Both the position numbers and the translations under genes were made by a program. Below are positions 6,978-12,346 of a DNA stretch of 13,903 nucleotides, piece by piece. The stretch is from Candidatus Taylorbacteria bacterium RIFCSPHIGHO2_02_FULL_46_13 (lineage in GTDB: Bacteria > Patescibacteriota > Minisyncoccia > Phycocordibacterales > DSPV01): NCBI GenBank assembly GCA_001821015.1, contig MHRQ01000032.1, positions 1-13,903 on the forward strand, in the 5' to 3' direction. How positions within the stretch are numbered: position 1 is the first letter of the stretch; each line of letters opens with the position of its first letter. Under the pieces are notes generated by a model. It was not told the DNA's origin. It saw only the letters and a list, made by a program, of their open reading frames with translations, and searched no databases.

Positions 6978-7160
6978 ATGACAGAGGTCAAAAAAACAAA
7001 GATTCTTTACGTTATAATCAAATCAAACTGGGGTGAGGCGTCGGCGCAGCGCCTCCTTGAGAACCCTCGGTTCTCAACGCTCCACTTTAGCAGTGGAGCT
7101 ACTCTCCTGTACGGGGAAGAGTCCTCTTTCCCGACCCCTATCTCGCTCCACCCTAATTAG
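6978..7160 (+). pseudogene. Truncated duplicate of the GT4 glycosyltransferase 5' end
   Basis: The ATG at 6978, with an AAAGG Shine-Dalgarno, opens a 60-codon frame beginning MTEVKKTKILYVIIKSNWGEASAQR. This matches the start of the intact gene at 7176 (MKQKILFIITKSNWGGAQR) except for a two-residue insertion. After AQR the similarity ends, and the DNA becomes a chain of hairpins (7035-7132) before a TAG. I read it as the remaining 5' end of a former or duplicated glycosyltransferase gene invaded by, or fused to, a hairpin-rich sequence. A functional short leader peptide is the alternative, since its Shine-Dalgarno is better than that of the intact gene. Confidence 0.65.
7035..7132 (+). repeat. 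Array of four consecutive hairpins
   Basis: Hairpins follow one another almost without spacers: GAGGCG/CGCCTC (7035-7055, 9-nt loop); TTGAGAACC/GGTTCTCAA (7057-7077, 3-nt loop, perfect 9 bp); GCTCCACT/AGTGGAGC (7079-7099, 5-nt loop, perfect 8 bp); and a bulged GGGAAGA/TCTTTCCC (about 7114-7132). It lies just upstream of the intact GT4 gene and inside the truncated copy. Confidence 0.8.
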
Positions 7161-7226
7161 ATTTTTCAAACACATATGAAACAGAAGATTCTTTTTATTA
7201 TTACAAAATCTAATTGGGGTGGAGCG
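7144..7226 (+). promoter_or_regulatory. Long inverted repeat enclosing the GT4 start codon
   Basis: Bases 7144-7165 are the reverse complement of 7205-7226, with a single T/G position that becomes a G-U pair in RNA, giving a 22-bp stem. The 39-nt loop holds the ATG at 7176. The right arm is coding sequence (codons for KSNWGGA). In the mRNA this could control ribosome access; it may instead be a by-product of the duplication next door. Confidence 0.65.
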
Positions 7227-8336
7227 CAACGCTACGTCTTTGATCTGGCAACTCACCTTCCCAAAGACAAATTTGAGGTTATAGTGGCATTTGGACAGGA
7301 TGGAGAGCTTAGCAAACGGCTTGCCGAAAGCGGAATCCGAACTATCTCAATCCCCCGCCTGGCAAGGGATGTAAATCCTCTTCCTGATGCAATGGTAATC
7401 TTTGATCTGATAAAAATATTTCGCAGGGAACAGCCTGATGTGATTCACCTCAACAGCGCAAAAATCGGCGGGCTCGGAGCGCTGGCCGGCAAACTTTGTA
7501 ATTTACTCCAAGCCCCAAGCTCCAAGCCCCAAGCTCGTATTATGTATACAGTTCACGGCTGGACGTTCAATGAAAAGCGACCCATGTGGCAGAAGGCCGT
7601 TATCAAATTTCTGCAGTGGCTGAATGTGGTTCTATGCCATTCAGTTATTGTGATTGCACAGCGGGAATACGAACAGATGGCAGAACTCCCCTTCACCAAG
7701 AAAAAATTGGTGCTCATACATAACGGCCTGACGGAAATAACATTCAAAAGTCGTGAGGAATCACGAAAAGAATTAGGCACCAGGATTTCGTGCGATATAT
7801 CGCAAGGTTTTGTGATTGGGACGATTTCCGAATTACACAAAAATAAAGGTCTGGACTTTATAATTGAAGCAATGGGTCAGATAAAGAAGACTCGTCCAGA
7901 AGCTATTTTTGTCATTATTAGTGGAGGTGAGCTACGCACAGTACTTGAAGCTCAAATTAAAAAACGAGACTTAGAAAATTCAGTATTTCTCCTTGGCGCC
8001 ATTCCTAACGCGCGAGAATATCTAAAGGCCTTTGATATCTTCACCTTAACATCGCGTAAGGAAGGTCTACCCTACGTCATTCTAGAAGCCGGAGCCGCTG
8101 GCCTGCCTGTTATTGCAAGTAAAGTCGGGGGTATTCCCGAAATCATGGAGGATGGGAAATCAGGCCTACTGGTTAACCCGAAAAATACAGGCGAACTAGA
8201 ACACGCTCTAATATTTTTGATTGAACACCCCGAGGAACGCATTAAATATGGCACGGCGCTTAAAAAAGTTGTCACGACTAAATTCTCTTTTGAAAAGATG
8301 CTCACCACTACCGAACGGCTCTATAAAAACCCTTAA
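7176..8336 (+). CDS. GT4 family glycosyltransferase
   Basis: The 386-residue protein is a GT-B fold, family 4 (glycosyl transferase group 1) enzyme. The N-terminal domain has KSNWGGAQRYVFDLATHLP (11-29) and VIHLNSAKIGGLGALAGK; the C-terminal domain has GTISELHKNKGLDFIIEAM (215-233), the ISGGE strand, and the donor-binding EX7E motif with Glu296 and Glu304 (KEGLPYVILEAGAAGLPVIAS). It likely transfers a sugar from a nucleotide donor to a lipid-linked glycan, working with the divergent sugar transferase and epimerase. Residues 111-120 (LQAPSSKPQA) are encoded by 2.2 copies of a 14-bp tandem repeat (7506-7536), an apparent in-frame insertion at the N-domain surface. No Shine-Dalgarno precedes the ATG; a long RNA stem encloses it. 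Confidence 0.93.
   Translation: MKQKILFIITKSNWGGAQRYVFDLATHLPKDKFEVIVAFGQDGELSKRLAESGIRTISIPRLARDVNPLPDAMVIFDLIKIFRREQPDVIHLNSAKIGGLGALAGKLCNLLQAPSSKPQARIMYTVHGWTFNEKRPMWQKAVIKFLQWLNVVLCHSVIVIAQREYEQMAELPFTKKKLVLIHNGLTEITFKSREESRKELGTRISCDISQGFVIGTISELHKNKGLDFIIEAMGQIKKTRPEAIFVIISGGELRTVLEAQIKKRDLENSVFLLGAIPNAREYLKAFDIFTLTSRKEGLPYVILEAGAAGLPVIASKVGGIPEIMEDGKSGLLVNPKNTGELEHALIFLIEHPEERIKYGTALKKVVTTKFSFEKMLTTTERLYKNP
7506..7536 (+). repeat. 14-bp tandem repeat inside the GT4 gene
   Basis: Two full units of CTCCAAGCCCCAAG (7506-7519, 7520-7533) plus three bases lie in frame within the GT4 coding sequence. The AAGC(T/C)C(C/T) heptamer composition matches the repeats at 8737-8773 and 12297-12332. 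Confidence 0.85.
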
Positions 8337-8359
8337 CAGAGGGCTATTTCAACAAAAGC

Positions 8360-8388
8360 TTGACAGAATCTCAATGACATGTTACCCT
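8360..8388 (+). promoter_or_regulatory. Putative promoter of the 53-residue gene
   Basis: A perfect TTGACA at 8360-8365, a 17-nt spacer and TACCCT (8383-8388; T, A and final T kept) point rightward into the small gene unit, with a predicted start near 8395. Confidence 0.55.
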
Positions 8389-8429
8389 ATCGTTAGTTAG
8401 GACTTTGAATTCAAACGGGTTGGCTCTTG

Positions 8430-8437
8430 AAAGGAGG
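8430..8437 (+). promoter_or_regulatory. Strong Shine-Dalgarno preceding a GTG mini-ORF
   Basis: AAAGGAGG at 8430-8437 is the best ribosome-binding site in the window. The start codon at a suitable distance is GTG 8443, which opens a 23-codon frame ending TGA at 8514, inside the 53-residue gene and out of frame with it. The mini-ORF may be a leader peptide that delivers ribosomes to the ATG at 8477. Confidence 0.5.
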
Positions 8438-8476
8438 CCTCGGTGTCCCGAAATAATACACCAAATATAGCTACTC

Positions 8477-8638
8477 ATGTACCAAGTAATCGTCTTCTTC
8501 AAAGACAGCGTTGATGACACGGAGAAACAAGCAAACGATTGGCTCAAGAAGAATTCGGGAAAGATCGAGGTGTTGTCCTTACAGTCGGAACTTGGGTCGG
8601 GCTCCATGGCAATCAGCATTCTCTATCGCCTGAAGTAG
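8477..8638 (+). CDS. Small 53-residue hypothetical protein
   Basis: The frame encodes MYQVIVFFKDSVDDTEKQAN followed by DWLKKNSGKIEVLSLQSELG and a SMAISILYRLK strand: beta, helix, beta, beta, with charged surfaces and no membrane segment. I do not recognise a named family, but the alternating strand-helix pattern and the placement between a dedicated promoter (8360-8388) and a strong terminator (8657-8698) argue that it is a real single gene. A TAG at 8468 blocks any extension upstream, so ATG 8477 is the first possible start. No Shine-Dalgarno sits directly before it; translation may be coupled to the overlapping mini-ORF that starts at GTG 8443. Confidence 0.72.
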   Translation: MYQVIVFFKDSVDDTEKQANDWLKKNSGKIEVLSLQSELGSGSMAISILYRLK

Positions 8639-8656
8639 TAATTCACTCTACGCGTA

Positions 8657-8698
8657 AAACTCAATTTACCCAACTGCGGTAAGTTGAGTTTTTCTTTT
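8657..8698 (+). terminator. Rho-independent terminator of the 53-residue gene
   Basis: A 14-bp stem (8657-8670 with 8678-8691, one T-G pair) with a 7-nt loop is followed by a T-rich tail, 18 nt past the stop. Confidence 0.9.
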
Positions 8699-8699
8699 C

Positions 8700-8774
8700 C
8701 ATAATTCATTATTCCTTATTCATAATTGACTTTCTCTTAAAGCTCTAAGCTCCCAGCACCAAGCCCTAAGCTTT
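8700..8774. repeat. Low-complexity dispersed repeats (AATTATGAATAAGG type and AAGC type)
   Basis: Bases 8700-8728 (ATAATTCATTATTCCTTATT and on) resemble, in reverse complement, the sequence at 10932-10950. Bases 8737-8773 (AAAGCTCTAAGCTCCCAGCA, then CCAAGCCCTAAGCTTTC) resemble the minus-strand copy inside the rRNA intron at 12297-12332. They are non-coding and lie between convergent genes. Confidence 0.65.
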
Positions 8775-8775
8775 C

Positions 8776-9942
8776 TTATCTTGGCCCCAGAAACTCGTTT
8801 TTTACTACGTCTTTATGCGCCGCATGAGAATAGCGGCGCATACCCATTAAAATCCCAAGTCCTGCAAATTCTGTGATGAGGTGCGAACCCCCATAGCTTG
8901 CAAATGGCAGAGTAATACCGGTAATAGGCAACAAGCCTATGTTCATACCGATATGGATAAAAATGTGGCTTATGAAAAAAACCGCGAGGCCGAAACCGAA
9001 TAAAATCTCAAAGTTGGTCGCCCCATGCATGCTGTTTACTAGAATCCGCCAAATCAGCACGCTGTAAAGCCCGAGCAGTATCACAACCCCGACAAAACCC
9101 CACTCTTCAGCAAACGCGGCAAAAATAAAATCTGTTTCGTATTCGGGCAAGAAATTCAAACGAGATTGACTGCCTAATCCAACACCCTTCCCCCAAAGGC
9201 CTCCAGAACCCACTGCAATAGTGGACTGATACGCGTTATATCCTGCGCCGCGAATATCGGTTAAGGGGTTAAGAAACGTATGAATCCGCTCTTTTTGATA
9301 GTCTTTGAAGACGTAAAACCAAAGACCTGCAAACGAAAGCGCGAGGATTAAAAAGACCGCGGCAAGATGTTTTTTTGAAATCCCAGAGACTGTTACCATG
9401 CCAAGCCAAATACAAAAAATAATCATAGCCGAACCAAAATCAGGCTGAAGCAACACAAGGGAAAAAATCACGAACGCGTAGAATCCCGAGACGAAGATGT
9501 GCCGAATATTGGCAATCTCAATGTGACGACGGGAAAAATATTTCGCCAGAATCAAAATGAGCACCAGCTTAATAGGCTCTACCGGCTCAATGGAAAAGCC
9601 ACCGAACGTAAGCCAGCTCTGCGTGCCCCTTACTTCGCGAGCGACGATGAACAAACCCACAAGCACAAGCACCGAGACTAAAAATAGTGCGACAAGAACA
9701 GCGGTGCGACGCAAAAACCGAAAATCAATAAAACTCAAAAAAAAGAAAGCTAGTAAAGAGATCACGGCCCAATACACCTGACGAGTAAAAAGAGCATTCG
9801 GGCTGACGAAAGAATTCATGGTCAAAAGACCCGCCCCCAAAATTGGAATGGTAGCAAAGAAAAGCAGCCAATCAATGCCACTAGCGCTATTGATACGTTT
9901 TTTAAAGCCCGAAAACAAAGCCGAGACAGAGAGACGCTCCAT
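8776..9942 (-). CDS. rodA: RodA/FtsW-type SEDS peptidoglycan glycosyltransferase
   Basis: The 388-residue polytopic protein (about ten membrane segments) belongs to the SEDS family, which polymerises lipid II into glycan strands with a class B penicillin-binding protein. Diagnostic features are GTQSWLTFGGFSIEPVEPIKL (110-130), LLQPDFGSAM, the large periplasmic loop with FLPEYETDFIFAAFAEEWGF, containing the Asp equivalent to the catalytic Asp262 of E. coli RodA, and the C-terminal LLPITGITLPFASYGGSHL motif. The sequence is nearer RodA than FtsW. It is transcribed alone on the minus strand from a putative promoter with TTGATA and TATCTC ending 7 nt before the ATG; there is no Shine-Dalgarno. 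Confidence 0.94.
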   Translation of the reverse strand: MERLSVSALFSGFKKRINSASGIDWLLFFATIPILGAGLLTMNSFVSPNALFTRQVYWAVISLLAFFFLSFIDFRFLRRTAVLVALFLVSVLVLVGLFIVAREVRGTQSWLTFGGFSIEPVEPIKLVLILILAKYFSRRHIEIANIRHIFVSGFYAFVIFSLVLLQPDFGSAMIIFCIWLGMVTVSGISKKHLAAVFLILALSFAGLWFYVFKDYQKERIHTFLNPLTDIRGAGYNAYQSTIAVGSGGLWGKGVGLGSQSRLNFLPEYETDFIFAAFAEEWGFVGVVILLGLYSVLIWRILVNSMHGATNFEILFGFGLAVFFISHIFIHIGMNIGLLPITGITLPFASYGGSHLITEFAGLGILMGMRRYSHAAHKDVVKNEFLGPR

Positions 9943-10138
9943 CCCGTTAGAGATAGGAAGCGCCTAATCTTTTTATCAAAGGGCGTTCACTAATCTCAAC
10001 AATAAATAAAGACGACCGTGTAAAATTGAATCGCGTCAGGCCCTTCCGTAGTTTGTTTGAGATTAGCATCAAAAACATAGTGTTCTCTTTTGTTTGAACT
10101 CACTGGTGTATTTCATAACTAAGCGATCTCTAACGGGA
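9942..10138. repeat. 197-bp intergenic segment bounded by 12-bp inverted repeats
   Basis: TCCCGTTAGAGA at 9942-9953 is exactly inverted as TCTCTAACGGGA at 10127-10138. Inside, CTAATCTCAA (9990-9999) is inverted as TTGAGATTAG (10057-10066). The segment fills nearly all the space between rodA and the upstream gene and contains no reading frame. It may be a MITE-like insertion or a structured leader/trailer. Confidence 0.7.
9943..9979 (-). promoter_or_regulatory. Putative leaderless promoter of rodA
   Basis: Read on the minus strand: TTGATA (9979-9974, 5 of 6 to consensus), 18 nt, TATCTC (9955-9950), then 7 nt to the ATG. The last -10 base departs from consensus. The -10 overlaps the left arm of the 12-bp inverted repeat. 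Confidence 0.45.
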
Positions 10139-10142
10139 CACA

Positions 10143-10913
10143 TCAATAGTTTACCCCGGGATAAACCTTGGGAATAATTTCTATTCGTGCCGGTACAAAA
10201 TCAAATGGCGACGGCCACGAAAAAATAACGGGCAAGGAAGAATTCGGACTAAGCGGATCAGAGACTGTCTGTGAAACTGCACGGGCATTATTGTTCTCAT
10301 CATAGACGATAGCCACCAGTGGGAAACTACCGAGCCTCTGTTTGCCATTGTTTGAAATGTGAGCCTGAATTAATGGCGTTGTTTGGACATCTATAATATT
10401 TTGCCCGGAAACTGAAAGCTCTGGGGGGGCGGCAGACAGTGCCACCCACACTGGAGGTGTATCAAACGAAAATTCAACTCTCGCCGGCGGGCGATCTCCG
10501 GTGTAAATATTCGCCTCAAAAACCGCCACTACGCCATGCGGTGGAATCACCGTTGAACCTGCCCGCTCCGCGACCAAAATACTGTCCCCGTCATACAGCT
10601 TAAAAACATACGGCGCGTCTTTTGCTCCTGAATGAAGATTTGGATTTTCTACGTATGCGACAGCGTTGTACCTTCCTCGAGATACCAAAAACGCGCGCTG
10701 CCAATGTACAATGGTCGGAAGAGCTTGATTGAGGCAGACCTTCGCACAAGAACCCCCACAATCTACCCCAGTTTCATTGCCATTCTGTCTCCCGTCACTA
10801 CATGTCGGTGCACGGTAAAACGCAGTGGCAATATACCAAACTAAAATCAAGACGCCGATTGCGCAAACAGCGAGCGTGATAAGCAGTTTCCTTTTGGTTC
10901 CCCACGAAAGCAT
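10143..10913 (-). CDS. N-anchored surface protein with Cys-rich motif
   Basis: The 256-residue protein has a short basic N-terminus (SWGTKRK), one membrane segment (about 9-32), then a Cys motif, PTCSDGRQNGNETGVDC followed by GGSCAKVC (36-60). That CxDGxxNGxETGxDCGGxCxxC pattern is a recurring element of surface proteins. The rest (about 65-256) appears all-beta, probably two Ig-like domains (VHWQRAFLVSRGRYNAVAYV..., then IQAHISNNGKQRLGSFPLVAIVYDENN). I infer an anchored extracytoplasmic protein; the five Cys could form disulfides or bind metal. No enzyme motif is seen and the function is unknown. It starts right after a terminator with an extended -10 (TGCTATCAT) ending 7 nt before the ATG. 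Confidence 0.8.
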   Translation of the reverse strand: MLSWGTKRKLLITLAVCAIGVLILVWYIATAFYRAPTCSDGRQNGNETGVDCGGSCAKVCLNQALPTIVHWQRAFLVSRGRYNAVAYVENPNLHSGAKDAPYVFKLYDGDSILVAERAGSTVIPPHGVVAVFEANIYTGDRPPARVEFSFDTPPVWVALSAAPPELSVSGQNIIDVQTTPLIQAHISNNGKQRLGSFPLVAIVYDENNNARAVSQTVSDPLSPNSSLPVIFSWPSPFDFVPARIEIIPKVYPGVNY

Positions 10914-10929
10914 ACGCTCTATGATAGCA
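10914..10929 (-). promoter_or_regulatory. Putative leaderless extended -10 promoter
   Basis: On the minus strand TGC-TATCAT (10929-10921) is followed by 7 nt and the ATG at 10913. There is no recognisable -35. The terminator just upstream (10947-10979) means the gene needs its own promoter. Confidence 0.45.
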
Positions 10930-10934
10930 GAGAA

Positions 10935-11126
10935 TTATGAATTAGGAATAAGAAAAGCCAGCCATGGTTCGCGGCTGGCACGATAACAACAGGAACGAAT
11001 GACATACAAACCTCCTACATACACCGACAAAGCGATCTGATGGAAGCCAGTGTTGTACAGAAAAATCGTTCCGAGCAAAGTTGCTAAACCGAAAAATGAC
11101 AACAGAATAACCGTTCTATCTTTCAT
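10935..11126 (-). CDS. Small membrane protein
   Basis: With ATG 11126 the frame gives 63 residues: MKDRTVILLSFFGLATLLGT, IFLYNTGF, then HQIALSVYVGGLYVIRSC. This predicts two membrane segments (about 5-22 and 30-46) with a short turn. I chose this start over the ATG at 11162 because AAGGAGAGG stands just upstream. A promoter (TTGACT, 17 nt, TAGTAT) precedes it. The family is not recognised. Oddly, the last 15 or so codons run through a terminator hairpin (10957-10979), so the native C-terminus may have been shorter, or the 3' end has been rebuilt by a repeat insertion. Confidence 0.6.
   Translation of the reverse strand: MKDRTVILLSFFGLATLLGTIFLYNTGFHQIALSVYVGGLYVIRSCCYRASREPWLAFLIPNS
10947..10979 (-). 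terminator. Rho-independent terminator after/within the small membrane gene
   Basis: On the minus strand GCCAGCC (10979-10973), a 9-nt loop and GGCTGGC (10963-10957) are followed by TTTTCTTATT. The reading frame of the small membrane protein continues through it to TAA at 10935. Confidence 0.75.
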
Positions 11127-11167
11127 GATGCCTCTCCTTTCCTTTACTACGTATGTTTCCATTCTGG

Positions 11168-11196
11168 ATACTATTCGATTAAAAATGAAAAGTCAA
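11168..11196 (-). promoter_or_regulatory. Promoter of the small membrane protein gene
   Basis: On the minus strand TTGACT (11196-11191), a 17-nt spacer and TAGTAT (11173-11168) give a predicted start near 11161 and a 35-nt leader carrying AAGGAGAGG before ATG 11126. Confidence 0.7.
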
Positions 11197-11252
11197 ATGC
11201 CGTGAACTAGTGGCTATTTTACCCGCCAATATTTTGCGAAGCAAAACTTAGG

Positions 11253-11384
11253 ACGGCAAGCTCTCTCGACACTGCCATGCTTAATTTACCCGTTCAAAAA
11301 TTGCAGAGAAAATTTTGTTCGGGCTGCTCTGTTCGGAATGGGAAGAGGTGAGAAGCGAATATGTGATTGAGCACAATCACCTAC
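11253..11384 (-). pseudogene. Degenerate 5S rRNA-like copy with a 39-nt insertion
   Basis: A 27-nt block (11324-11350; minus strand CACCTCTTCCCATTCCGAAC and on to CAGAGCAG) is identical to the core of the intact 5S at 11587-11613. In the 5S the next bases are TTAAGCATCG; here 39 nt (11285-11323) intervene before TTAAGCATGGCAGTGTCGA, which again resembles the 5S. The insertion forms its own CCCG...CGGG hairpin. The start region keeps GGTGATT but the helix I partner is lost. It lies about 140 nt downstream of 5S in the same orientation. It is most likely a decayed second 5S; a derived small RNA is possible. Confidence 0.7.
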
Positions 11385-11394
11385 TGGGTGGAGC

Positions 11395-11500
11395 TTTGCA
11401 AGGACGGAGCGCGGCGGCGCGAGGAGGGCCGTCTACAGGTGCCTATCAACTACCGATAGGCGTCGCAGGAATTTTCAGCAGAAAATTACCTGTGAGTGAC
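11395..11500 (-). other. Highly structured trailer between the 5S and the 5S-like copy
   Basis: Successive hairpins are visible: GACGG/CCGTC around GCGCGGCGGCGC (about 11403-11432), CCTATC/GATAGG (11442-11460) and CAGG-AATTTTC/GAAAATT-CCTG (about 11466-11492). There is no reading frame. This may be the end of the rRNA transcript. Confidence 0.5.
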
Positions 11501-11523
11501 AAGAACGTCAATATTAAAAGCAG

Positions 11524-11640
11524 TGTCTTGGCGACTAGCTACTCTCCCCGCGCAAGCGCGGGTACCATCGCCACTACGATGCTTAACTGCTCTGTTCGGA
11601 ATGGGAAGAGGTGTTGCCATCGCGTTAAATCACCAAGACA
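11524..11640 (-). rRNA. rrf: 5S ribosomal RNA
   Basis: The minus strand gives the standard 5S: helix I GTCTTGG(TG)/(CG)CCAAGAC, the conserved CACCTCTTCCCATTCCGAAC and CAGAGCAGTTAAGC loop, GATGGTACC, and the GCGGGGAGAGTAG helix V region. It lies about 270 nt downstream of the 23S 3' end. The ends are extended by a perfect 16-bp stem (AAAAGCAGTGTCTTGG at 11633-11648 reading minus, and its complement at 11516-11531), a likely processing stem. Ends are approximate to a few bases. Confidence 0.95.
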
Positions 11641-11648
11641 CTGCTTTT

Positions 11649-11911
11649 AATCTTTTCAAATTATGCCACCCCGAAAAGTTTATTCCACAAACTTAACGGG
11701 CAAGCAAAACAAAATTTTCAATATGAATCAGCCCAACTGAATTTTTAAGAAAAATTCAAACGGGCAAGCAGATACTGCGCAAAGTGCAGCAGTTAAAAAG
11801 TTAGAAAGTGGCAAGTTAAGAAAGTCAGAGCTCTTCTCAAGTCTTCATACTTGAAACTTTTTACTTTATAAACTTGCAACTTGCGCGCTTCGCGCGTATG
11901 ACTTTCAAATT
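11649..11911 (-). other. 23S-5S spacer
   Basis: The spacer is AT-rich, with no tRNA and no reading frame. AACGGGCAAGCA occurs twice (11695-11706 and 11759-11770). Small hairpins (GAATTTTT/AAAAATTC near 11740-11757; GCGCGCTTCGCGCG near 11884-11897) and repetitive AAGTTAAGAAAGT / AACTTGCAACTT tracts at 11807-11885 are visible. Confidence 0.6.
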
Positions 11912-12296
11912 TCCTAATAGGAAGATTCGACGAATTAGTACTCCTCGGCTACACCCATTACTGGGCTTACACCTAGAGCCTATCAACGTGGTCATCTTCC
12001 ACGAGTCTCAACGATTCCTCATCTTGGGGACGGCTTCGCTCTTAGATGCTTTCAGAGCTTATCCGTTCCCGACATAGCTACTCGGCAATGCCCTTGGCAG
12101 GAACAACCGATACACCAGAGGTCGGGTCTTCACGGTCCTCTCGTACTAATGAAGACTCCCCTCAAGAATCAACGCCTGCAGTAGATAGGAGACCAACCTG
12201 TCTCGCGCATGTTATTCTTGTGCACCTCCTTCTACCAATATGCACAAGATTTGCCACACCTTACGGTGTGCATTGGACTATATCATCAACTTGGAT

Positions 12297-12332
12297 AGCT
12301 TAGGGCTTTAAGCTTGGCGCTTAGAGCTTTCA
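12297..12332 (-). repeat. AAGC-type dispersed repeat inside the intron
   Basis: Minus strand GAAAGCTCTAAGCGCCAAGC followed by TTAAAGCCCTAAGCTA aligns with 8737-8773 (AAAGCTCTAAGCTCCCAGCA and CCAAGCCCTAAGCTTTC). It lies in the P8 region of the group I intron, where peripheral insertions are tolerated. Confidence 0.65.
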
Positions 12333-12346
12333 GAAATACAAGCCGG

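Noticed and set aside
7035..7132. CRISPR array or tRNA-like cluster
   Set aside because: The hairpins differ from one another in sequence and there are no regular repeats with spacers; no tRNA arm signatures are present.
10919..11005. A 28-codon minus-strand frame (MSFVPVVIVP...) with AGGAGG just upstream
   Set aside because: It overlaps the small membrane gene in another frame and spans a terminator; the Shine-Dalgarno match is codons for VGG. It is kept only as a weak possibility.
11315..11696. Plus-strand open frames across the 5S genes
   Set aside because: They are antisense to the 5S rRNA and its degenerate copy.
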